Of a stretch of DNA of 64,000 bases, positions 9,222 to 18,136 are shown piece after piece. The notes under the pieces were generated by a model. That model was not told where the DNA came from and ran no database searches. It saw only the letters and a list, made by a program, of their open reading frames with translations. This DNA comes from Proteiniphilum acetatigenes DSM 18083 (GTDB lineage Bacteria > Bacteroidota > Bacteroidia > Bacteroidales > Dysgonomonadaceae): NCBI RefSeq assembly GCF_000380985.1, contig NZ_KB905703.1, forward strand, positions 1 through 64,000. The letters are read 5' to 3'. Position 1 is the first letter of the stretch. Every line of letters starts with the position of its first letter. A program made the position numbers and the translations under genes.

Positions 9222-10406
9222 CTATTTGGTTGCTTTCATCACATCAATCGAGTTGAAATCATCCGTTTGGATACGGATCGTTTGCCTCAATTGAAGGTTA
9301 TATTTGGTGATGGCATTCAGAAATAGCCGGCGGCTCTCTTCCGATACAGAGTTGAAGACGATCACTCCGTCATCGACCAAAAGCTCGCTGATTTTTTCTA
9401 TGATCTCATCCATCTTTCCTCCGTGTCCGCCAATGAAAACTGCGTCGGGGCTGGGGTAGGGAGTAGTATCGATTTGTGCGAAATCGCCAATGACCGTCTC
9501 GATACCGGGTGTACCGAATTTTCTTGCGTTATCGTGCATCAACTGTTCCCCCTCAGTGCGTTGTTCGAATGCCACAATACGCAGGTGTGGAAATTGCAGC
9601 TTTGCCTCCACCGATACTGAACCGGTACAGAAACCGATGTCCCAGAAAACGTGGCGATCATGCAAATCAAGCATACTGAGCGACAGTAACCGGATAGGCA
9701 TTTTGGTAATCATCCTGGCTCTTCCGTCAAGCAAATGAAAATCGGATTCCGGAATGCCGAACTGGCGCGGACGTACATATGTACGCCGTAAGATGAGATT
9801 ATTAGGATATGCGAATATTTTACCAATCACCTCCTCCAATCTCCAGTCCGATACTTTCTCTTTTTCTTCGTTACCAAGCAGTTCGCCCACCGATATGGTA
9901 TAGTTGCCATAACCATACTCCAGCATCCGCGCGGCAATAGTAGCGGGCGTGTGCTCCTTATTATCGGTCAGCACCCCGATCTTTTCGTAACCCCGTATCA
10001 GCGCTTCATCCAATTTGTCCCACGGACGTCCCGTAAGTGACACGATATGCATATCGTGATAGGGCATCAGGAGCCGGTGTGCTAATAATTGCAAAGAGTG
10101 GAAGAATGGGAAAACCTTCACTTTTGCTTCCGGCATTTCCCGCAGCACCGTATTGGCAAAACCATAGAATAGCGGATCACCCGATGCGAAAATCACCACG
10201 GCTTCGTGTATACGATATTGCAGGAAGACATCCGAAAGAGGCACGGTAATGGGAATCCACACATGCTTCCCTGGCAGATAGGACTTTACGATCTCGTAAT
10301 GCCGCGCCCCACCCGAAAAGACAGCGTGCGATTGTATCACCTGCCGTACTTCGGGTGTAAAGAACTGTTCACGGTTATCGTCTATACCTATGATAAAGAA
10401 GTTCAT
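9222..10406 (-). CDS. cbiET: CbiE-CbiT fusion: C5- and C15-methyltransferase with C12 decarboxylation
   Basis: A 394-residue CobL-like enzyme. Residues about 1-200 are the CbiE tetrapyrrole methylase, including VVIFASGDPLFYGFA near residue 71. Residues about 205-394 are CbiT, a Rossmann-type methyltransferase with FGIPESDFHLLDGRAR and the SAM-binding HVFWDIGFCTGSVSVEAKLQ. Together they methylate C5 and C15 and decarboxylate the C12 acetate chain of cobalt-precorrin-6B/7. The 100-base gap separating it from cbiHC holds a copy of a dispersed repeat (10447-10495), so something has been inserted or has diverged inside the operon here. Confidence 0.92.
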   Translation of the reverse strand: MNFFIIGIDDNREQFFTPEVRQVIQSHAVFSGGARHYEIVKSYLPGKHVWIPITVPLSDVFLQYRIHEAVVIFASGDPLFYGFANTVLREMPEAKVKVFPFFHSLQLLAHRLLMPYHDMHIVSLTGRPWDKLDEALIRGYEKIGVLTDNKEHTPATIAARMLEYGYGNYTISVGELLGNEEKEKVSDWRLEEVIGKIFAYPNNLILRRTYVRPRQFGIPESDFHLLDGRARMITKMPIRLLSLSMLDLHDRHVFWDIGFCTGSVSVEAKLQFPHLRIVAFEQRTEGEQLMHDNARKFGTPGIETVIGDFAQIDTTPYPSPDAVFIGGHGGKMDEIIEKISELLVDDGVIVFNSVSEESRRLFLNAITKYNLQLRQTIRIQTDDFNSIDVMKATK

Positions 10407-10446
10407 TTCGGTTTACACATTCATTTGTTTATTCTTTTTGCCTAAC

Positions 10447-10495
10447 GTAAGCAACTAAAAAGAAGCTCTTTAGATATTTTGTGGGGACCCATAAC
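10447..10495. repeat. Dispersed repeat, copy C (partial)
   Basis: About 49 bases reading GTAAGCAACTAAAAAG and then CTTTAGATATTTTGTG, GGGACCCATA. They match 46382-46429 downstream of the Tc toxin genes at roughly 40 of 48 positions by eye. It sits in the 100-base gap between cbiHC and cbiET, inside the corrin operon. Only the inner part of the element seen at 46358-46486 is recognisable. Function unknown. Confidence 0.6.
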
Positions 10496-10506
10496 TCGCC
10501 TACATT

Positions 10507-11919
10507 CTACATATCCCTTCCCGGCTTTAGTTGCGCTGCATCATCGAGCGTGAGGATAGAATTCACAAGGGTGGCAGCAAGATTGCTTCCGCCCTTACGT
10601 CCCTCCACGATCAGCTTGGGGATATGCCTGAACGGCTTGGTCATATGTTTCGATTCCCGTACATTGACAAAGCCTACCGGTGCGGCAATAATGCCCGCGG
10701 GTTCAGCAGTCCCTTTCCGGATCAATTCGCACAGTTCGATAAGCGCAGTGGGTGCATTTCCGAAGACGAACAACGCCTCGGGATGTTCCGCCACCGCCAG
10801 GCGGATACCGGCTTGCGTCCGGGTAATCCCTTTCTCTTCCGCCAATGCCGCTACGCGCGGATCATACAAATAGCATTTGGGCTCTATTCCCAGCCGCTCC
10901 AAAGCTCCTTTGCGGATGCCGGAAACGACCATGGTTACATCCGAGATAATATGCCTGATCCGCCCGTCCCTGCATTGCTTATGCAGCTTTTCTACGGCGC
11001 CTCCGTCGGTATAGAGGATATTCTCCATATCGAAGTCGGCTGTCGTATGGATCGCATGCAGCAATGCCCATTTCTTGTCCAACGCAATATCCCGGTTTTT
11101 CAGTTCACTGTCGATCGTCCGGAAACTGCGGATCATGATATCCTGTCCTATATTCTTGGCGCCGTTGTCGATATCTTCACGATAGTAACCCCGGGGAGTG
11201 ATAAAGGTGTTGTCTGCAGAAAAGTAGGATTGGGAGTTACCGATGATCACCACCGTAAACATATCCACCTCTTCGGGATCAAATTTTTCCAGTGTGGTGA
11301 CTTTGGTTTGCTGTTCTTCACGTCCCGCCTGGCGGACATAACCTACCGGTGTCTCGGGCGAACAGTATTGCAAAAAGATCTCCTGCAAACGGTACAGTTG
11401 CCAATATCTTCCCTTGCTCCTGGGATTGTAGACCGCCGTAACAAAGTCGGCGGATGCAGCTGCTTCAATTCGTTTCTCGATCTTCTCCCAGGGTGTCATC
11501 AGGTCGGAAAGAGAAATCACACAGAAATCATGCCCTACCGGACAACCCAACAAGGCGGCTGCTTTCTGAAATGCGCTGATACCGGGCAGGACTTCCACTT
11601 CCACATCGCTGTTCCGCTCTGTTTTCATCTCATAGACGAGCGGGGCCATGCCGTAGATCCCTGCATCACCGGAGCTGATCACACAAACCGTTTTACCCTG
11701 TTCCGCATATTCAAAAGCCTGTAAAGCCCGCTCGCGTTCTTTTTTCATGCCTGTATCTATACAGACCGTCCCGGGTTTGATGATATTTTCAACAAACCGG
11801 AAATAGTATTTATATCCCACAATGACATCAGATACGGCAATCGCATCAAGCACTGCAGGTGTAATATCTTCTTTGCCTCCAGGGCCTATGCCGGCAACAA
11901 TGATCTTTCCTTTCAACAT
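10507..11919 (-). CDS. cbiHC: CbiH-CbiC fusion: C17-methyltransferase / precorrin-8X methylmutase
   Basis: A 470-residue fusion. Residues about 1-250 are CbiH/CobJ, the ring-contracting C17-methyltransferase, with IIVAGIGPGGKEDITPAVLD, VCVISSGDAGIYGMA and VEVLPGISAFQKAAALLGCP. Residues about 260-470 are CbiC/CobH, which moves a methyl group from C11 to C12 in precorrin-8X; IISDVTMVVSGIRKG, LFVFGNAPTALIELCELI and GIIAAPVGFVNVRESK are characteristic. The two steps are not consecutive in the pathway, so this fusion is for co-expression rather than channelling of one step to the next. The gene starts 29 bases downstream of cbiK. Confidence 0.93.
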   Translation of the reverse strand: MLKGKIIVAGIGPGGKEDITPAVLDAIAVSDVIVGYKYYFRFVENIIKPGTVCIDTGMKKERERALQAFEYAEQGKTVCVISSGDAGIYGMAPLVYEMKTERNSDVEVEVLPGISAFQKAAALLGCPVGHDFCVISLSDLMTPWEKIEKRIEAAASADFVTAVYNPRSKGRYWQLYRLQEIFLQYCSPETPVGYVRQAGREEQQTKVTTLEKFDPEEVDMFTVVIIGNSQSYFSADNTFITPRGYYREDIDNGAKNIGQDIMIRSFRTIDSELKNRDIALDKKWALLHAIHTTADFDMENILYTDGGAVEKLHKQCRDGRIRHIISDVTMVVSGIRKGALERLGIEPKCYLYDPRVAALAEEKGITRTQAGIRLAVAEHPEALFVFGNAPTALIELCELIRKGTAEPAGIIAAPVGFVNVRESKHMTKPFRHIPKLIVEGRKGGSNLAATLVNSILTLDDAAQLKPGRDM

Positions 11920-11948
11920 GATTTTATTTATATTGTAAAGTTGCTTTT

Positions 11949-12875
11949 TTATTCCTCTTTTTCTCCCGTTTGACGGTACTTCGCTTTCTTTTCCAGAATA
12001 TCCAGCTTACGGTGAAGGGTTTTGAAAGTAAGATGGTCGATAAAAAGATCCTGTATGGCAACATTTTGCCCGAGTCCCTGCATTTTTACGTCGACGGTAT
12101 AGCCTGTCTTTTCGAGTTTTTCTTTCCAGTCGCCCTCGATATCGTTTTTGGCATGTTCGCCTGCTACAAACATAAATGGAACCAGTACGACATTTTTCAA
12201 CCCTGACTGTTGCAACTGAGCGAGCATATCATCATATTCGGGATAACCTTCGATGGTTCCTACGAAGAAATTCTGATGACCTTTCGCTTTCAGCATATAA
12301 TCGAGCATGGCGTACTGTGCCGTGGTGGAATCGTATGTGCCGTGTCCTACCAAAACATAGCCGAGATTTTTATCGGTTTCTTTGGTAATTGCCGCAATGA
12401 CCGCTTTATAATCGTGGGGGTCGAAAAGCAGGGGATTCCCAATACGGATCTCCTTAAATTCATCTCTTACTTCATCCGCATTTCTCTCGAGCGATTCCAT
12501 CTCTTTACCATCAATAATGGTGGAGGACTGAATAAGGATATGGGTATATCCTTCCGATTTGAGTTGTTGAAGCGCTTCGAGTGGATCCTGTTTTGCGATT
12601 CCTCTGTCACCCAGACGCTTTATCACAATACGCGAAGTATATGCTTCACGTACTTCAAGATCCGGAAACTGTTGTTTTACCCGGTCGTTCAGCACATCGA
12701 TTGTCAATGCACGCGTGTCGTCGTGTGTCGTACCGAAATGCACCATCAGGATGGCCGCTTTGTCACCGGCCTGCAGCGAACTAAAAAAGTCGGAATGTTC
12801 ATAATTGCCGCCGCCATGAGCCAATAAACCGAACGTTGTGAGTAACATAATGAAAGAAATAAAAATCGTTCTCAT
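11949..12875 (-). CDS. cbiK: CbiK-type sirohydrochlorin cobaltochelatase with signal peptide
   Basis: A 308-residue class II chelatase that inserts cobalt into (factor II) sirohydrochlorin. ILMVHFGTTHDDTRALTID, YVLVGHGTYD and VGTIEGYPEYDDM place it in CbiK. The catalytic His of the GHG motif (H178) and the second metal-ligand His in VAGEHAKND (H241) are present. The segment after GHG reads TYDSTTAQY where bacterial CbiK usually has a second His, so it is a divergent member. A cleavable signal peptide is clear (RTIFISFIMLLTTFGLLAHG), which predicts a periplasmic enzyme; an exported CbiK is known from Desulfovibrio. It lies between the PepSY protein gene (55 bases) and cbiHC (29 bases). Whether it serves the cytoplasmic pathway or periplasmic metal/tetrapyrrole handling is open. 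Confidence 0.87.
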   Translation of the reverse strand: MRTIFISFIMLLTTFGLLAHGGGNYEHSDFFSSLQAGDKAAILMVHFGTTHDDTRALTIDVLNDRVKQQFPDLEVREAYTSRIVIKRLGDRGIAKQDPLEALQQLKSEGYTHILIQSSTIIDGKEMESLERNADEVRDEFKEIRIGNPLLFDPHDYKAVIAAITKETDKNLGYVLVGHGTYDSTTAQYAMLDYMLKAKGHQNFFVGTIEGYPEYDDMLAQLQQSGLKNVVLVPFMFVAGEHAKNDIEGDWKEKLEKTGYTVDVKMQGLGQNVAIQDLFIDHLTFKTLHRKLDILEKKAKYRQTGEKEE

Positions 12876-12930
12876 TGTATAGTTGTTATTTAAAAAGTTG
12901 ATATTTACATATTTATTATAGTTAGATATC

Positions 12931-14400
12931 TTATCTGTTCATCTTGCGTATGCGTCTGACAGTATATTTTATCCCCATCCACACGCCGGATAAAGAAATT
13001 AATCCTACGCCTATGCAGAGTGCCCATATAACGATTGTCCACAACACGGGTCTCTCCACTAACCATTTTATATGCAGGTAGTGCAAGCCACTGTACAGCC
13101 ATTTTTTTGCTTTCCGGCTTTTGTTCAGATAGTGGAAATTACCCGATTTGGGATCGATGTAATAACGGCTTTTATCCGCATTGTCCACCTCCACTTTATA
13201 GGCCGGAAGCGGGAGTTCCCTCTTCCTGGGAAGATAATACTCTTCATATTGGTCGATGAGCGTGACTGTAAATGCTTCATTGTTTTTATGAATGCGGGAG
13301 ATCGCTTTTTCTATTTGCGATTGGGGAAGATAAAGTTCTTTCACTTCCCCGGTTGAAGCATCGATACAGACCGCACTGTCTTTTACAATAATATTGTAAA
13401 CGGGGGTATCCTGAAAATGGCTCCACTCAACTGATTTAATATCAGCATATTGTTGTGTAAGGCTACGGTAGTCCAATATATATGTATCCAATGATAATGG
13501 TTGTCCTCTCATTTTCGTGCTGCTGACGCGGTAATCTCCATGTGTTTTGATGATCCACTGAGGTATCCTTTGCAGTGCCATGGCTCCGCTCAACGCCCAT
13601 GTGGCAGCAAAGATACCGAATGTAAGACCCAGGATATGATGCCATTTCCAGGTGAATTTCTTATAGGGAATTATATTCCGTTTAACCCTGTATCTCCGTA
13701 TGGAAACGGATATTCCCACGAATAGACCGGATAATGCAACTGCAAGCGCGATAAATCCGCTGACTGTCAGGATCGTTATCCATGCATCGGTATGCTGACG
13801 GATGAACGGGAAGTAGAATTTGTGGGGTATAGCGCCCAACCATGCCCAGATCCGTTGTGCTTTATCGGTGAATTGCAATACTTCACCGGTTTTTGACGAG
13901 ATATACAACTGCTGTTTTTCAGGATTAGTAAAATAGAGTTTATAAATGGGCATCTCATTTAAGTAGCGTGTATACATGATCCATTGATCCCGTTCGTATA
14001 GCGTATCCAGTCTAACAACGGGCGAGTTCACCCATTTTTTTGCAATGCCCTCTATGGTTTCCGCTGTGATCGGTTTTATGTGCCGACCTGTTTCTGCACA
14101 GATGGTATAAAGGCTGTCTTTTGTTTTGATCGAAAACAGTGTTTGGTTTTGGAAATTTTTAAGGCTGATATTGCTGACACTCTCTCCCGGTATCTGTTGT
14201 TGGGACAGGAGTGTACGGATATCAGCTAAAGAATCAGGCAGGGCATCCATATTCTCGTTTATCTGAGTCTGCGAAACATTGGGGAATGGATGATAGACGA
14301 GCACCAATCCCGAAATGGTCCACATCAGAAAGAACAAAGAAATGATTGTTCCGGCTATCCTGTGAAATGAGAATACAAAAGCCCTGACCTTTTTCTTCAT
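12931..14400 (-). CDS. PepSY-domain membrane protein, XusC-like
   Basis: A 489-residue inner-membrane protein of the PepSY-associated TM family. The N-terminal segment begins FHRIAGTIISLFFLMWTISG, a His-containing helix typical of the group; further hydrophobic segments lie near residues 210-230, 255-275 and 450-475, with large periplasmic PepSY portions between them. The tail is basic (RRIRKMNR). Members sit next to TonB receptors for iron chelates and are thought to act in reduction or release of the metal at the inner membrane. In Bacteroides thetaiotaomicron the XusABC xenosiderophore system has the same gene order (receptor, DUF4374 lipoprotein, PepSY protein), and this gene begins 18 bases after the DUF4374 gene. 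Confidence 0.82.
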   Translation of the reverse strand: MKKKVRAFVFSFHRIAGTIISLFFLMWTISGLVLVYHPFPNVSQTQINENMDALPDSLADIRTLLSQQQIPGESVSNISLKNFQNQTLFSIKTKDSLYTICAETGRHIKPITAETIEGIAKKWVNSPVVRLDTLYERDQWIMYTRYLNEMPIYKLYFTNPEKQQLYISSKTGEVLQFTDKAQRIWAWLGAIPHKFYFPFIRQHTDAWITILTVSGFIALAVALSGLFVGISVSIRRYRVKRNIIPYKKFTWKWHHILGLTFGIFAATWALSGAMALQRIPQWIIKTHGDYRVSSTKMRGQPLSLDTYILDYRSLTQQYADIKSVEWSHFQDTPVYNIIVKDSAVCIDASTGEVKELYLPQSQIEKAISRIHKNNEAFTVTLIDQYEEYYLPRKRELPLPAYKVEVDNADKSRYYIDPKSGNFHYLNKSRKAKKWLYSGLHYLHIKWLVERPVLWTIVIWALCIGVGLISLSGVWMGIKYTVRRIRKMNR

Positions 14401-14418
14401 TTGAATAGTGTACTCAGA

Positions 14419-15681
14419 TTAATTTAAAGCAACGATACGGGAGAAATCATAACCTTCCTCAATGCTTATCGTTTTTTTCATTGTTCCGGTAGGAATATCA
14501 TAGCTGTATACGCACGGTAAGTTACCTTTACCTTTTGGATTTACGCCGATATAAGCCGTGTTCCCTATTACAACGGAACGCTGTGAGAAATTGCCGGAAC
14601 TATGAGGCAGACCTAATCTCTCCAGTCTATCCGTTTTTAGATCCAGGATGGCATAGTAGCAATTATAATCGGCACCCCATCCGTCTGCTCCGGTATATTC
14701 AGGATCCATAACATAGAGTAATGCCTTTCCGGAAGTCAGTAATTCTGCTGTTACAATTTTGCCCTTGCCACTCGATGGTGTTATGTAGCCGAAATAGTCT
14801 TTATCAAATTCTGTCTGGCCATTTTTTATACGGACCAACGATCCGTGTTGTTGTGTGGTACTTGTTGCACCTTCATTGACTGTGTTGCACGCCAGATAAT
14901 AGTCGCCGTTTGTATCGAAAAACGATTTGCTCTGGAGCAGTTCTCCATAAGCCGTACCCGCCATCATTTCCGCGCGTTCTTCTGTAATCACTTTTTCTAC
15001 TTTCATATCGGAAGGATTAATAAAGGCCAGGTGAAAACGCTCCTTGTCTTTGTTGTCGAGGTAAGAATAGAGGATCTTGCCATCGCCTGCACGGAAACTG
15101 GCAATACCGGATGTGCTGAATTGGGCTATCTCCGGTGCTGATGCAGGAAATTCCAGGGTTCCCTCGCTTATTATCGTCATATTTTCCGCATCCAATTTTG
15201 TCCAGATCACTTTGGAGGCATCGCCGTTGGCCGCCATAATCACCAGTGTGTTTTTGTTGATCCAAGCATGCGTATAACGGCGGTCTTTATAAGTATTACT
15301 CCCGAAAGCCACCTCTTTGACTGTCACAATACGTTCATTGGTAATGATGTACTTACCGAAGCGGTCTTTTTCTTTTGGTATCTGATAATAATAGGGTGCT
15401 TTAATAATGGATTCCTGATCCATTTTTGCTGTAACATCCAGTCCTGATCCTTTAAAATCAACGATTTCGGTGCCATCCAGACTTTTGAGACCCTTGACTA
15501 TTAAAGAAGCCGTGGACCCCATACCTGCTCCACCTCCAAGGGATACCCATATATTAAAAGGTTCCGGAGTGGGAACTCCGTCGTCCGGATTGTCATTGCC
15601 ATTGCCATCCGAACAGGCAAAACTCAGCAACCCTGCTGTTGCGATGAGAAATGTTTTAAAAAGAAATTGTAAAGATTTCAT
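14419..15681 (-). CDS. DUF4374 surface lipoprotein, XusB-like
   Basis: A lipoprotein of 420 residues if translation starts at the ATG at 15681, which I prefer to the upstream one at 15720: it places the start 11 bases after the receptor stop and gives a clean signal peptide, MKSLQFLFKTFLIATAGLL, with cysteine in FACSDGNGND. The acidic and glycine-rich residues after the cysteine resemble the lipoprotein export signal for the cell surface in Bacteroidota. The body has repeated short beta motifs (SGIASFRAGDGKILYSYLD, SGKALLYVMDPEY, GNTAYIGVNPKGKG), consistent with a beta-propeller. DUF4374 includes XusB, which binds foreign siderophores at the surface. The ligand here could be a ferric siderophore or another metal chelate. 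Confidence 0.82.
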   Translation of the reverse strand: MKSLQFLFKTFLIATAGLLSFACSDGNGNDNPDDGVPTPEPFNIWVSLGGGAGMGSTASLIVKGLKSLDGTEIVDFKGSGLDVTAKMDQESIIKAPYYYQIPKEKDRFGKYIITNERIVTVKEVAFGSNTYKDRRYTHAWINKNTLVIMAANGDASKVIWTKLDAENMTIISEGTLEFPASAPEIAQFSTSGIASFRAGDGKILYSYLDNKDKERFHLAFINPSDMKVEKVITEERAEMMAGTAYGELLQSKSFFDTNGDYYLACNTVNEGATSTTQQHGSLVRIKNGQTEFDKDYFGYITPSSGKGKIVTAELLTSGKALLYVMDPEYTGADGWGADYNCYYAILDLKTDRLERLGLPHSSGNFSQRSVVIGNTAYIGVNPKGKGNLPCVYSYDIPTGTMKKTISIEEGYDFSRIVALN

Positions 15682-15692
15682 TTTGAATAATT

Positions 15693-18050
15693 TTAATTGA
15701 TAAATAACCTGAATTTGCAAAAGAATGAGCGCCCCGGCTTCTGTAACAAATAGTTGTCATAGGTGAGGCGGTCGAAAATATTGTTACACTCCAGCGAAAC
15801 GCTGTATTTTTCGTTTCTAATGGAATAAGTCAGTTGTAGGCTGTTGAGGTACTGGGTGGGGATAGTCGCTTTAGATTCGAGTATTCCGTAACCTTCCCAG
15901 GTCAGGTAAAACCAGTGTACATATTGAAAGATATAGGCCAGTTTCAGTTGATTCTCTTTCTGTCCGAATATATCGTGTTTCCTGAAATTCAATTCCACAT
16001 TGCTATACAGCCATGGGCGGTTAGGCATACGATTGTTGTAAGTTATATCAGGTTTTCCGTTCGCCTGATAGCGGGTTTTGTTCTTTTCATCCAGATAGCT
16101 GGCATTGGCTACAAGTTGAATAGAATTGTTATAGTCGTACCGTAGTTCACCTTCAATTCCCTTTACCGAAACGTTATTTACATTAGCATATTGGCTCATA
16201 CCCTCCGCTTCGGTAATTACCAGCCGGATATAATTTTCAACTTTACGTATAAACCCTGTTGCTTCGTAATACAATCGATGCCGCGGTGCAAGATCGACTG
16301 TTCCGAAAACGCCCAGATTGAAATTATTGCTTGTTTCAGGATCCAGCTTGAAATTGGGATATACTGTTGTTCCGTTTCCCAGATACTCACGGGCCAAAGG
16401 AAGCCTGACACTGTTTTCATAGGAAGCTTTTACCGAGAGCCATTCAAAAAATCGGAACCGGCTCGCCAGGCCATATCCCCAACTTTCGGAAGTAGAGGAT
16501 CCGGGCATTTGAGATGAGCCTGTAATCCAACTCAAATCCTGTTGTCCTATCTCAAGATGATTGATATAGCTTTTTCCGAAAAGCGTATTGTCTAACCGCC
16601 TTTCCAACAAACGCTGGTTGTAAGAAAGGCCAATGATATGTTTACTCAGGATATCTTCCGATGGTTCAAAATCTTTGTCGATATCATCGTATCGGTTATT
16701 CTTTATATGATTCAACAAATAGTTCAGGTTGAGCGAATGATTTTCATTCAACGTATAGTTGAAGTTCGAGCGGACAACGGTCAAAGGCCGTTTGATATGC
16801 CTTACTGATTTGCCACGCCCGGTTATTTCGTTGCGCGAGCTTTCGATAAATGTACCGTCCCAACGGTATTTGCGGTAAGCGGAGTCGGTTACCACCGAAT
16901 AATCCCGGGTATGGGAAACAAACATATCGGTCGTCAGGTTTTTTGTCAGAAAATCTCTTTTGCGGTATTGTGCCAGCATACCGTATGAGTTGTTCTTGCG
17001 TTTGGCTTCGCCATATACGGAAGTCTGTACACTTCCGGTTTGTATATCCTTATTTATATTTGAATAGGAAAGTGTGACAGACAGCATATCGGCCCATTTT
17101 TTATTGGCAACGCCCATTGCTATTTGGCCGACCATAGAAAAATAATCGTCGTGAAATCTTCTTGTGTTCACCCTTTTAAATTCGGCGACTGCGGCATCCC
17201 ACACTTCTACGCTTTTCATCATATAGTTATTTTTGGAGTAGTTGACACCTAAACCCGGCCTGATGAAGAAATTGGTACTGGGATTTTGGTACTGCGCATT
17301 AAATTCTACCTGGTGCGAGTTGAAAGAACCGATGCTGTATGATGCATCGACATAATTTTTTACATCTTTTTTCGTGATAATGTTGATTGCTCCACCCAAT
17401 GCATCGGCCCCTAATTCTGTAGGAACCACCCCTTTGTATATCTCGGTACGCTCTACTATGTTGACCGGCAGGTTTGCCAGGTTTACGCTGTTACCTATAG
17501 TAGCCAAAGGTACTCCGTCGATAAAATAACGGATTGAATTTCCCGACAGCCCGTTGATGGTCAGGTCGAAATCGGCACCCATACCGCCCTCTTCCCTTAT
17601 CCTGATACCGCTGCTTCGCCCAATGATTGAATTCAGGTTGGCTATGCTGCCGGCTATGCTTCTGATATCAATTGCATTGACAGATAAATTGCCCTCTCGC
17701 AACTGCTGGTTTTTGCCTTTTCCATATACCTCGACCGGAGATAAATTAATGGTTTCTTCTTCAAGGATAAAGTCCTGTGATGTATTGTTCTTTACTTCGA
17801 GAGTCTTTATCCGGGTTTTGAAACCGATAGCAGAAATATGGATCGTATACGAGCCGGGGGGAACTTCGAGGGAATAATAGCCGTTATCATTTGAATAAGT
17901 GCCGAAAGTAGTTCCCTCCAGCGCAACCGATACGACCGGAATACCAAGACCGGACTCATCTTTGATCTCTCCCGAGATGGTAATTTTATTTTGTGCATCT
18001 ACCCCTGCTGTCAGCAGGCAAAATATAATAAAAATAAATAAAAATCTCAT
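15693..18050 (-). CDS. TonB-dependent receptor, XusA-like
   Basis: A 785-residue outer-membrane receptor. Signal peptide RFLFIFIIFCLLTAGVDAQ; residues about 22-95 form a carboxypeptidase-regulatory-like domain (ITISGEIKDESGLGIPVVSV); the plug follows at about 105-230 with IRYFIDGVPLATIGNSVNLA and ELGADALGGAINIITKK; the rest is barrel ending in an aromatic-rich strand (RSFFCKFRLFIN) as expected for assembly by BAM. Length is normal and the gene looks intact. It starts 86 bases after the CobN-like gene and is followed closely by the DUF4374 and PepSY genes, which is the xusABC arrangement. Substrate is inferred as a metal chelate, siderophore or tetrapyrrole. Confidence 0.88.
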   Translation of the reverse strand: MRFLFIFIIFCLLTAGVDAQNKITISGEIKDESGLGIPVVSVALEGTTFGTYSNDNGYYSLEVPPGSYTIHISAIGFKTRIKTLEVKNNTSQDFILEEETINLSPVEVYGKGKNQQLREGNLSVNAIDIRSIAGSIANLNSIIGRSSGIRIREEGGMGADFDLTINGLSGNSIRYFIDGVPLATIGNSVNLANLPVNIVERTEIYKGVVPTELGADALGGAINIITKKDVKNYVDASYSIGSFNSHQVEFNAQYQNPSTNFFIRPGLGVNYSKNNYMMKSVEVWDAAVAEFKRVNTRRFHDDYFSMVGQIAMGVANKKWADMLSVTLSYSNINKDIQTGSVQTSVYGEAKRKNNSYGMLAQYRKRDFLTKNLTTDMFVSHTRDYSVVTDSAYRKYRWDGTFIESSRNEITGRGKSVRHIKRPLTVVRSNFNYTLNENHSLNLNYLLNHIKNNRYDDIDKDFEPSEDILSKHIIGLSYNQRLLERRLDNTLFGKSYINHLEIGQQDLSWITGSSQMPGSSTSESWGYGLASRFRFFEWLSVKASYENSVRLPLAREYLGNGTTVYPNFKLDPETSNNFNLGVFGTVDLAPRHRLYYEATGFIRKVENYIRLVITEAEGMSQYANVNNVSVKGIEGELRYDYNNSIQLVANASYLDEKNKTRYQANGKPDITYNNRMPNRPWLYSNVELNFRKHDIFGQKENQLKLAYIFQYVHWFYLTWEGYGILESKATIPTQYLNSLQLTYSIRNEKYSVSLECNNIFDRLTYDNYLLQKPGRSFFCKFRLFIN

Positions 18051-18136
18051 TCCATAATAATTTTAGAATAATCCGTTGCTTTGGCGCCTGCATCTCTATA
18101 TTGCATATACCTTGATCGTGTTATCCGCAACCTATT

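Noticed and set aside
15682-15720. Upstream start for the DUF4374 lipoprotein
   Set aside because: It overlaps the receptor gene and adds residues ahead of an otherwise normal lipoprotein signal peptide.
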